From SW132 sp038150125 (GTDB lineage: Bacteria; Bacteroidota; Rhodothermia; Balneolales; Balneolaceae): a DNA stretch of 64,000 nt. Location of the stretch: assembly GCF_038150125.1 (NCBI RefSeq), contig NZ_JBBVMF010000009.1, forward strand, positions 62,001 through 126,000, written 5' to 3'. The position numbers and the translations under genes are program-made. Below the pieces are notes generated by a model. It was not told the origin of the DNA. It searched no databases and saw only the letters and a program-made list of their open reading frames with translations. Positions 1-7,008 of this stretch are shown here, in pieces. Numbering within the stretch: position 1 is the stretch's first letter; the number at the start of each line of letters is the position of its first letter.

Positions 1-1362
1 GTTATTCTATTGGGAGAAGCAACTGTTTTATATACTTTTTATCCGCCATTGAAGGCGCATCCGCTCTTTTACGTGGGGTTGACCTTGCTGGTAGTTGGCT
101 CGTGGCTGGCGTCGTATAACTGGGTGCCGATATATCTGGAGTGGAGAAAAGAAAATAAAGGCAAGAAAACGCCGCTTGCCGTAGTTGGAATGTTTACCAC
201 ATTTATTATCTGGTTTATTGCAACCCTGGCAGTGGCAACTGAAATACTCACAATGCTGCTGCCGTGGTCCATGGGGCTGGTAGACGAAGTAAATGTGATG
301 CTCGCAAGAACACTGTTTTGGTTCTTCGGCCACCCGCTTGTCTATTTCTGGCTGCTTCCTGCCTATGTGATGTACTATAGTTTCTTACCAAAACTTGCCG
401 GCGGTAAACTCTATTCCGATATGGCCGGGCGTCTTGTGTTTATGATGTTCATACTGTTTTCAATACCTGTGGGTACCCATCACCAATATATGGATCCTGC
501 TATTGGTGCCAACTGGAAACTGTTACACGGAATCTTCACGTTTGCCGTTGCGCTGCCAAGTTTAATTACGGCATTTACAATCGCCGCGTCACTTGAATAC
601 GCCGGCCGCCAGAATGGTGCAACCAGTCTCTTTGGCTGGATGGGCAAACTACCCTATATGGATAAAGAAAAGTGGTTTTTCTCTTACCTGATTACGGGGC
701 TTGTGATCTTTATATTTGGTGGCATAGGAGGCATAATTAACTCTTCCTACCAGATGAATACGGTTGTACATAATACTGCATGGGTGCCGGGCCATTTTCA
801 CCTGACGGTTGCGGGACCGGTTCTCCTGGCATTTCTGGGCGGCAGTCTCTACCTGATTGGCCAGTTCATGAATAAAGAGATTCGATTGAAGAGAACGGCG
901 TTGATAATGCCGTATATCTACACCATTGGCCTATTTATCATGTCGTATGGTCTTAAGATTGGTGGTCTTAAAGGAATGCCGCGAAGAACCAATACCGGCG
1001 CATCGTATGCGAATCCGGACAGCATTCTTTTCCAGGCCGACTGGGTTCCATATATCAACCTGTCGGTTGTAGGCGGGGTGATAATGTTTGTTGGAATTGT
1101 GATGTTCATTGCATCCTTCTTCACAACAGTATTCTCGAAGAGTAAACCCGGATCGGATCCTGACAGACCAGATGTAACATTCCCGATTTCTGAGTCGCTG
1201 CATGATGAGGAAGCAAGATGGCTGCGTAATTTCAAGCCGTTCATAATTATCGCAGTTATTCTGATTGTTCTCTCCTATACGCCTGTTATCATTGATGTGC
1301 TCCAGGCTACTTATGGCGGATCCGTACCTTACTCACCTAACAGCCCTGTTCCACTTCGATAG
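1..1362 (+). CDS. cbaA: B-type (ba3-like) cytochrome c oxidase subunit I, 5' end outside window
   Basis: The frame is open from base 1, so the gene starts outside the window; about 453 residues are visible. It is the catalytic subunit of a heme-copper terminal oxidase in the cytoplasmic membrane, reducing O2 and pumping protons. Many hydrophobic helices alternate with short loops. The binuclear-centre signatures are present: GHPLVY (CuB His and the cross-linked Tyr), the THHQY pair of CuB histidines, and the HFH pair binding the two hemes in VPGHFHLTVAG. The WLLPAY stretch and overall pattern fit type B oxidases such as Thermus ba3 rather than aa3 type. The stop lies just before the sco gene, so the two are probably co-transcribed. 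Family is firm; the subtype is by recall of motifs. Confidence 0.93.
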   Translation, partial: VILLGEATVLYTFYPPLKAHPLFYVGLTLLVVGSWLASYNWVPIYLEWRKENKGKKTPLAVVGMFTTFIIWFIATLAVATEILTMLLPWSMGLVDEVNVMLARTLFWFFGHPLVYFWLLPAYVMYYSFLPKLAGGKLYSDMAGRLVFMMFILFSIPVGTHHQYMDPAIGANWKLLHGIFTFAVALPSLITAFTIAASLEYAGRQNGATSLFGWMGKLPYMDKEKWFFSYLITGLVIFIFGGIGGIINSSYQMNTVVHNTAWVPGHFHLTVAGPVLLAFLGGSLYLIGQFMNKEIRLKRTALIMPYIYTIGLFIMSYGLKIGGLKGMPRRTNTGASYANPDSILFQADWVPYINLSVVGGVIMFVGIVMFIASFFTTVFSKSKPGSDPDRPDVTFPISESLHDEEARWLRNFKPFIIIAVILIVLSYTPVIIDVLQATYGGSVPYSPNSPVPLR

Positions 1363-1370
1363 ATGTGATT

Positions 1371-1988
1371 ATGGATTTCATCAGGAAAAGAACATCCGTT
1401 ACCACGCTGTTAATAGTCTTTGCAATCGGACTGGCAGGAATACTGCTTTCCGGTTGTGATCGGCTTGCGGTAAAGAAATCGATGGCAGATGAAAACTATG
1501 AGCTGGTTGATCAAAACGGGACCTCAATTCAGTTTCCGAAGGCGTACCTCGGAAATGTGATGCTGGTTGGCTACGTGTATACGCACTGCCCGGATATTTG
1601 CCCGATGATTACGTACAACATGCGAGATATACAGCAGGAGCTTTCGGAAGAAGAAAATTTCATGCTGATAAGTATCTCATTTGATCCTACAAGAGACAGC
1701 CCCGAAATACTCCATCAGTATGCAGATAACTATAAGCTTGATCAGCAGAACTGGCGGCTTCTTACGGGAAATACAGATGAGGTTGACAGCGCTCTGGAAA
1801 CACTGGAGATTAATACGCTAAAGTCCCCGACCAGCTTTGATGACGACGGCACCGCTACGTACTACATCGACCATACAGATCGCGTAACGCTAATTGACCG
1901 CAAAGGAAACGTTAGAAACACCTATGTGGGAAGTAAGATGAACCAGGATGAAATAATATCAGATATTCATAAGCTATTAATTGAATGA
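1371..1988 (+). CDS. SCO1/SenC family copper chaperone lipoprotein
   Basis: A membrane-anchored thioredoxin-fold protein of 205 residues that delivers copper to, or reduces, the CuA site of cytochrome oxidase. The N-terminus is a hydrophobic segment ending in a lipobox, LLSGC. The copper-binding CPDIC motif is at about C73 and C77, and the conserved distal His is in the DHTD stretch (about H168), so all three ligands are present. ATG at 1371 is preferred; an in-frame GTG at 1365 is possible. It begins 8 bases after the oxidase stop, which supports an assembly role for that oxidase. Its 3' end is copied, with high similarity, at 3390-3489 (see the sco remnant). Confidence 0.92.
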   Translation: MDFIRKRTSVTTLLIVFAIGLAGILLSGCDRLAVKKSMADENYELVDQNGTSIQFPKAYLGNVMLVGYVYTHCPDICPMITYNMRDIQQELSEEENFMLISISFDPTRDSPEILHQYADNYKLDQQNWRLLTGNTDEVDSALETLEINTLKSPTSFDDDGTATYYIDHTDRVTLIDRKGNVRNTYVGSKMNQDEIISDIHKLLIE

Positions 1989-2094
1989 GCTTACCTTATA
2001 AACTTTAAATAACCCAAGATTGTTGTTTATAAATAAACGTCGAAATATAAAGATTAGACAAACATCAATTGTAAATCGTAAAATAACTCTACTC

Positions 2095-2670
2095 ATGAAA
2101 AAATTACTTATAAGTACAATCCTAATGTCATTTGTCTTTATGCTTGCAGCATGTGGCGGCGGCGGAGATACTGCCGAACAGACGACTGGAGATATGAATG
2201 AAGGTACACAAATGGCAGAGACGGATGATGGAACTCGTACAATAGAACTGGTGGGCATTGATGACCTTCGTTTTGCTGTGACAGAAGAACATGAAGGAGT
2301 GGTAACAAGCGGGTCTTCAGGACAGTATATGATTGTGGAATCTATTGAAGCATCGCCTGGCGAAGAACTACGCGTAAATATGCGTACCGTTAGTAATCTT
2401 CCACCGACAGCGATGTCCCACAACTTTGCTCTGCTTAGCCAGGATGCAAATGCCGATGAGTTTGCCAGGTCATCTCTTCAGGCAGCGGACAATTCTTACA
2501 TCTCACTTGAGTATGAAGATTGGGTAATTGTAGCCACCGACATGCTTGGAGACGGAGAATCTGATTCAGTAACGTTTACTGTGCCGGAAGAGCCTGGAAC
2601 ATACCAGTTCATCTGTACATTTCCCGGACACTATAGTGGCGGAATGGTCGGGACCTTAGTTGTAGAATAA
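2095..2670 (+). CDS. cupredoxin-domain lipoprotein, copy 1
   Basis: A 191-residue exported blue-copper protein, probably an electron carrier on the outer face of a membrane. The N-terminus is a lipoprotein signal with LAAC followed by a Gly-rich and acidic linker of about 35 residues. The azurin/plastocyanin-like domain follows; its type-1 copper ligands are readable as H109 (AMSHNF), C174, H179 and M184 in FICTFPGHYSGGM. ATG at 2095 is chosen because it gives the lipoprotein signal and matches the start of copy 2; the frame opens earlier at 2020. The gene lies 106 bases after the sco stop. It could donate electrons to the adjacent oxidase; that role is inferred from position. It is closely related to the gene at 3598. 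Confidence 0.88.
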   Translation: MKKLLISTILMSFVFMLAACGGGGDTAEQTTGDMNEGTQMAETDDGTRTIELVGIDDLRFAVTEEHEGVVTSGSSGQYMIVESIEASPGEELRVNMRTVSNLPPTAMSHNFALLSQDANADEFARSSLQAADNSYISLEYEDWVIVATDMLGDGESDSVTFTVPEEPGTYQFICTFPGHYSGGMVGTLVVE

Positions 2671-2690
2671 TTTTCAAGAAGTTCAAAATT

Positions 2691-2730
2691 AAAAAAACCC
2701 GGGTAGTGTAAAAACCGTCCGGGTTTTTTT
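2691..2730 (+). terminator. rho-independent terminator after cupredoxin copy 1
   Basis: Twelve-base arms (7 A plus CCCGG at 2691-2702, CCGGG plus 7 T at 2719-2730) flank a 16-base loop and end in a T-run. A related but diverged hairpin follows copy 2 at 4193, as expected from duplication. Confidence 0.85.
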
Positions 2731-2774
2731 GTGAAATAATAATAATTGTAAACGCGAGAACTTTATGAATTATC

Positions 2775-3180
2775 ACCTTATGTTTAGATAGAAATGAATA
2801 AGAGGTAACAGTAGTAAATACTGCGCCATCCGCATCTGTAAGATGTAAAAGCCAGATCCGATCCGATTCCATAAAAAACCCTATAATTTGTAGCCGTCTC
2901 CATTTTTTGTTGAGAATTCTGAATAAAAAAAGCCGGTTTGCAGAGTCACGGTCATGTTGCCTTAGATTCTGAAAATCGTTGCAGGCTTAAATCAGGAACT
3001 AAAGTCAACGAGCTTTTATAGTGCCCATCAGGTTGTAATTATAACTAATGGGAAGAAGAGACGAAAACTGAAAGGCCCCGATAGCAGCAAACTGATGGCT
3101 GTAAACGAGGCGGTAATCATCAACCCCATGAAAAGCTTGAAATCCTTACTATAGTTGTGTCATCGAACAAGACGCAGTGC
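2775..3180 (-). pseudogene. decayed gltS-like fragment
   Basis: No open frame remains, but the stretch aligns by eye, in the same orientation, to the 3' part of the intact GltS-type gene (about 4315-4790). Shared blocks include CAGTAGTAAAT near 2810, GTCTCCATTTTTT near 2896, CAACGAGCTTTT near 3007, GAAGAAGAG near 3052 and ACTGATGGC near 3090. Substitutions and small indels are spread throughout, so this is an old copy. It follows cupredoxin copy 1 exactly as the intact gene follows copy 2, which marks it as part of the duplicated unit. Confidence 0.8.
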
Positions 3181-3266
3181 CGCTCAGATCTATAATTTTC
3201 CTATAAGTTGCCACAGATTATTGACGCTTGCGAAAACTATGTGCGTAAAGTCTGTGTCTTACTTCC

Positions 3267-3489
3267 ATGACAGTCCGGCTCCATTTCATTAGATGTGATC
3301 ATGTATTTGATCTGAAGAAAGGCAGCAATCGTTGCTCTGTTGATTACCCATTTATTACTATTGACAGGAATACTTCTTTTCAACGAAAAACTGATTGACC
3401 GCAATGGTAACATTAGCAATACATATGCGGGAAGTAAGATGAACCAGGATCAAATAATATCATATATTCATAAACTATTAACTGAATGA
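3267..3489 (+). pseudogene. internally deleted sco remnant, with the tail of the oxidase gene
   Basis: Bases 3267-3373 align to 1340-1446, that is the last bases of the oxidase gene plus the sco start. Bases 3388-3489 align to about 1890-1988, the sco 3' end, at much higher identity (shared GGGAAGTAAGATGAACCAGG). About 440 bases of the sco middle are missing, including the CPDIC motif. After the start-equivalent ATG a TGA follows within a few codons, so no chaperone can be made. The two flanks differ in conservation, which may reflect later conversion with the intact gene. It sits directly before cupredoxin copy 2, like the intact sco before copy 1. Confidence 0.85.
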
Positions 3490-3597
3490 GCTTATCTTCC
3501 CGAATGTTAAGATGCACGCGATTGTTCCGTTATCATAAGAAAAGAATGTTATTCAGTTTAACAGATATAAATCACAAACAATAAAATAATAATACTC

Positions 3598-4161
3598 ATG
3601 AAAAAATTACTTATAAGCACAATCCTAATGTCGTTTGTCTTCATGCTTGCAGCATGTGGCGGCGGAGGAGATTCAGCAGAACAAACAAATGAAGATACGT
3701 CAATGGAAGAGATGGATGATGGCGTTCGTACAATAAATCTGGTTGGCGTTGATGATCTTCGTTTTGCCGTGGCTGAAGCTGAAGAAGGAGTGGTAACAAG
3801 CGGATCCTCCGGTCAGTTTATGATTGTGGAGTCTATTGAAGCATCTCCCGGCGAAGAACTGCGTGTATCTCTTCGCACTGTAAGCAACCTGCCACCAACG
3901 GCCATGTCTCATAACTTCGTGTTGCTAAGCCAGGATGCCGATGCCGATCAGTTTGCAAGAGCGTCGATACAGGCAGCAGATAACGAATATATTTCACCAG
4001 AATACGAAGAGTGGGTGATTGCAGCCACCGACATGCTTGGAAATGGTGAGTCCGATTCAGTAACGTTCACGGTTCCGGAAGAGCCGGGAACATACCAGTT
4101 TATCTGTACATTTCCAGGACACTACAGTGGCGGAATGGTTGGTACACTGGTTGTAGAGTAA
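3598..4161 (+). CDS. cupredoxin-domain lipoprotein, copy 2
   Basis: A 187-residue paralog of the protein encoded at 2095. The first 24 residues, including the LAAC lipobox, are identical; the acidic linker is four residues shorter and most variable. Type-1 copper ligands are intact at H105, C170, H175 and M180. Both copies keep full-length frames and all ligands while their duplicated neighbours decayed, so selection probably maintains both. The 5' flank also resembles that of copy 1 (ATAA-rich, then ACTC directly before ATG). Likely a periplasmic electron carrier; the difference in role between the copies cannot be read from sequence. Confidence 0.88.
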   Translation: MKKLLISTILMSFVFMLAACGGGGDSAEQTNEDTSMEEMDDGVRTINLVGVDDLRFAVAEAEEGVVTSGSSGQFMIVESIEASPGEELRVSLRTVSNLPPTAMSHNFVLLSQDADADQFARASIQAADNEYISPEYEEWVIAATDMLGNGESDSVTFTVPEEPGTYQFICTFPGHYSGGMVGTLVVE

Positions 4162-4192
4162 GTTTTCTGCTTATAATCCTCAATTATGAAAG

Positions 4193-4226
4193 CCCGGGTG
4201 GTGTAAAAATCATCCGGGTTTTTTTA
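4193..4226 (+). terminator. rho-independent terminator after cupredoxin copy 2
   Basis: An eight-base stem with one G-T pair (CCCGGGTG / CATCCGGG) is followed by a T-run. It is the diverged counterpart of the hairpin at 2691-2730. Confidence 0.8.
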
Positions 4227-4253
4227 TTTGTGCCGGGTTGATACTGATTTTTG

Positions 4254-4286
4254 AGACCTGTCAGGTTTTCAAAACCTGACAGGTCT
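4254..4286. repeat. 33-nt perfect palindrome between convergent genes
   Basis: Two 16-base arms (AGACCTGTCAGGTTTT and its exact complement) are separated by a single C. The position, between the plus-strand cupredoxin gene and the minus-strand GltS gene, fits a bidirectional terminator. Near-identical CCTGTCAGGTTTT palindromes are, from memory, widespread in Bacteroidota intergenic DNA, so a dispersed repeat is the alternative reading. Confidence 0.85.
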
Positions 4287-4308
4287 TCTTCCTTTCAATT
4301 TTGTTAGC

Positions 4309-5676
4309 CTACTTTCTCCCATTTAGGTAGAAAAGCGCTAAAAGCAGCAGCAGTAAATAGAGGGCCATAATAACTAAAACAATACCAAACCCGGCCGTAA
4401 CACTGCTAAAATAATGAACCGGTGCGTTGATGAGTAACAGGAGCGGAAACCCTAACACCAGTGCAAGCCCGCTTCCATATACAAGATTGTAGCTAACGGG
4501 AGTCTCCATTTTTTCGTCAAGAATTCTGAGCAGTAACAGTCCCGACTGAAGCGTTCCGGTCATATTTCCATAGATCGCCGCAAACCGTTCAAGAGTGAAA
4601 TCGGGGAACAATGAACCAACGAGCTTTTCGAGTGTCCACCATGTTGCAATCACAACCGATAGCGAAATAAGAAGAAGAGGAAGCCAATAGGCTCCAATAA
4701 CAGTAATACTGATGGCCGCAACTGAAGCGGTGATCATCAGGTCCATAAAGAAATTTGATATCCGGGTCATTGTAACGTCATCTACGTAGGATGCCGATCC
4801 TGTAACATCGACGACTTTCCTGACGCCAAGAGCAATTATTGCGGCAAATATAAAATGAAACGACCATAGCGTGGATGCTTCATTTGCTGCTCCCGCGATA
4901 TTGAGCACCGCTTCTCCGGCAATCAGAAAAAGGTATGTGAGCAGGTAGGTACCCCCAATCAAGCCAATATGGAATGATAGCGATTCAAGTACTCCCGGTG
5001 AGGTCGTAATTTTACCCGCTGACAACCCCTGGTCGGTATCCGGCAGATGAAACTGAGTTGCATGACTGCCGGGCTGTATGAGTTCAGCTTTCCCTTTCTG
5101 TATGCCGCGTTTTACAAAATATACACCTGTTGTGTAGGCTGCTAAAAACCCTGCCGCTGCAAACGTCAGACCCACGATTCCGCCATTTTCAAAACCAAAG
5201 CCTTCCCAGTTCTGGCCAATCGTATAGGCGATTCCGGGATTCATCCCAAAGGCGAGAGGCGGAAGCATACCAATGCCCGCAAAAAGATCAGGCTGCACAG
5301 TAAAAATGAGTCCAAAAGTGATCAATAAACCGATGATTCCCTGTAAAAGGTAGGTGATAATGAAGATAATGCCGGTTTTGACTGACGACAGGCCAATATT
5401 TTTATGTGCGGCCCGAAGGCTCAGCCCAATGAAAAGTAACGCCAGAAGATGATAGACGTAGACGCCAAGGTGTTCAGACGTTAGGTCGATGAACCCAAAA
5501 CCGTTCATGCCAATCATCAATCCTAAAATTCCTGCCAGCAGATTTGCGGGGATGAGGTATCGCTGAAAAAATTGAACCTTAAACCGGACGAAAAATCCTG
5601 CCAGAAGCAATGCGCCGAGCCAGGCAAAATCAAGGAAAAAACGCCCTGCCGAAATATCTATTTCCCAGAATATCAT
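4309..5676 (-). CDS. sodium/glutamate symporter (GltS) family protein
   Basis: A cytoplasmic-membrane carrier of 455 residues with about a dozen hydrophobic segments. The family is recognised from the LARGE hydrophobic layout and internal features such as PPLAFGMNPGIAYTIGQ and the second-half GNMTGTLQSGLLLLRI, which resemble the GltS re-entrant loops. Na+-coupled glutamate uptake is the known activity; the substrate here is inferred. The frame opens at 5733, but ATG at 5676 (MIFWEID) is preferred: it overlaps the acyltransferase TGA as ATGA, the usual translational-coupling arrangement. Codons 5' of this ATG would lie inside the upstream gene. A decayed copy of this gene lies at 2775-3180. 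Confidence 0.82.
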   Translation of the reverse strand: MIFWEIDISAGRFFLDFAWLGALLLAGFFVRFKVQFFQRYLIPANLLAGILGLMIGMNGFGFIDLTSEHLGVYVYHLLALLFIGLSLRAAHKNIGLSSVKTGIIFIITYLLQGIIGLLITFGLIFTVQPDLFAGIGMLPPLAFGMNPGIAYTIGQNWEGFGFENGGIVGLTFAAAGFLAAYTTGVYFVKRGIQKGKAELIQPGSHATQFHLPDTDQGLSAGKITTSPGVLESLSFHIGLIGGTYLLTYLFLIAGEAVLNIAGAANEASTLWSFHFIFAAIIALGVRKVVDVTGSASYVDDVTMTRISNFFMDLMITASVAAISITVIGAYWLPLLLISLSVVIATWWTLEKLVGSLFPDFTLERFAAIYGNMTGTLQSGLLLLRILDEKMETPVSYNLVYGSGLALVLGFPLLLLINAPVHYFSSVTAGFGIVLVIMALYLLLLLLALFYLNGRK

Positions 5677-6863
5677 TGCAGGCTCCTTACAGGGCTTTCC
5701 CCATCCTTTAGGCGTGTGATGTAGTTTTTCCACTGCAGCGCACTTGCATTTCGAAGTTCCACCTGGTGAATTCCTGATGTGGTCGTGATCGTCACCTTAT
5801 GGTTTTGCTCTACAGACATATATAGAATGTCTTCAATTGAAATCCGCGTTTTTTCTGCCCCGAGTGAAAGCAAAAGAGAGTCAGGAGTTAGTTCGGTAAA
5901 TCCGGGACCTTTTTTTATTAGATCATGATCTTTGTTGATCTCATTGATTTTACAGCCGGGATTGGAGAGCAGAACAGAGTTCCGGTCCATTACCATTGGC
6001 ATTTTACTGATGGTCTCAAACATATCGACGATGGAGTGAGGTTTCCCTTGTGGATCTACAAGTCTGGATCGAAGATTCATTCTGTAAGATAGCGGAGATG
6101 TACGGCTGTACACGTGAAGTCCATCCGGTGAGAATACGGCTCCCGATTCTCCTGTTTCCGGACAGCGAAAAAGAAACCGCTCAATGCCGCTGGCCGGTTT
6201 TGAACAGGAGTGAATCTGAACAGAGTCTGGCGGATTGTATTCATCAAAATCAATAAGGTTGCGGCAGGTGTCGGCAAAGGTTTGGTAATCAGTGAAATCT
6301 GACGAGTGAAGCGGATCGAGCCAGCGCACTTCTATAGTGCTTTTCCGCGGCTTGTCTGCCCACCGGGGCCATGATAGGTACGATCCGTGTATCTGTACCG
6401 GGTGGACTGGGATACTCATTTTCCAAAACAGTTTCAGTGTGGTTTCGATGAGCGGTTTGGGTTTGCCCGACCATCGGCGGCCGCCTTCGGGGAAAATGAC
6501 AATCATCCGGCGTTTATCAATCATTTTCATGACGCTTCGTACAATGCCTGGTTCAGGTACATACTTGCTGGTCGGAACAATACCGATGCTGTCCATAAAA
6601 ATGCGCGGCAGTGTTTTATGAAACTGATCGCGGGTCATAACGCCGGCCGTTGGTTCGTCCGTCATATCAAGATTGATGAAAAACGGATCGAAATAATTAG
6701 CGTGGTTTCCAAAAATGAAACAGGGACCGGTAGCCGGCATGTTTTCCGGATTCGTCACAACCGGCGAAAACAGGCGTCTTGCGGTTGGAATGACCAGTTT
6801 TCGCATGATAGGGAATGTAAACGATGATATTCCGCGGTCATTTTTCGTAAAGGTAAAGGGCAT
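5673..6863 (-). CDS. PlsC-type lysophospholipid acyltransferase with long C-terminal extension
   Basis: An acyl-CoA/ACP-dependent glycerolipid acyltransferase-like protein of 396 residues. The catalytic NHxxxxD motif is NHANYFD at about residues 53-59, and the FPEGGR glycerol-phosphate binding motif is near residue 124. The acyltransferase domain covers about residues 15-220. The remaining 170 residues are not recognised; they contain a short segment rich in aromatic residues and a C-terminal beta-rich part (VTITTTSGIHQVEL), which could be a PH-like module. The gene overlaps the GltS gene by four bases, so the two are probably one operon. A typical PlsC protein is about 250 residues, so the extension is unusual. 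Confidence 0.82.
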   Translation of the reverse strand: MPFTFTKNDRGISSFTFPIMRKLVIPTARRLFSPVVTNPENMPATGPCFIFGNHANYFDPFFINLDMTDEPTAGVMTRDQFHKTLPRIFMDSIGIVPTSKYVPEPGIVRSVMKMIDKRRMIVIFPEGGRRWSGKPKPLIETTLKLFWKMSIPVHPVQIHGSYLSWPRWADKPRKSTIEVRWLDPLHSSDFTDYQTFADTCRNLIDFDEYNPPDSVQIHSCSKPASGIERFLFRCPETGESGAVFSPDGLHVYSRTSPLSYRMNLRSRLVDPQGKPHSIVDMFETISKMPMVMDRNSVLLSNPGCKINEINKDHDLIKKGPGFTELTPDSLLLSLGAEKTRISIEDILYMSVEQNHKVTITTTSGIHQVELRNASALQWKNYITRLKDGESPVRSLQ

Positions 6864-6914
6864 AGTTACAGCTTTGTTAAATATCTCGGTTTGAGCAATA
6901 ATTTTTCAAATCAT

Positions 6915-6944
6915 TAGAAAAAAGTCTCCCCTAAAAAGGGGAGA
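6915..6944 (-). terminator. terminator of the secreted metalloprotease gene
   Basis: The stem TCTCCCC / GGGGAGA at 6925-6944, read on the minus strand, is followed by a T-rich run at 6915-6923. It lies 65 bases after the stop at 7009. The CCCCTTTTTAGGGG core resembles the intergenic hairpins at 34919 and 35021. Confidence 0.7.
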
Positions 6945-7008
6945 TTGCCCCGTATAAGGGATCCCGAGGGAAAGGGAACACTCTTTTAAACTGTTAATCC
7001 AAATTAAC

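Noticed and set aside
1365..1370. GTG at 1365 as start of sco
   Set aside because: Possible, but ATG at 1371 is closer to typical starts and still keeps the complete lipoprotein signal.
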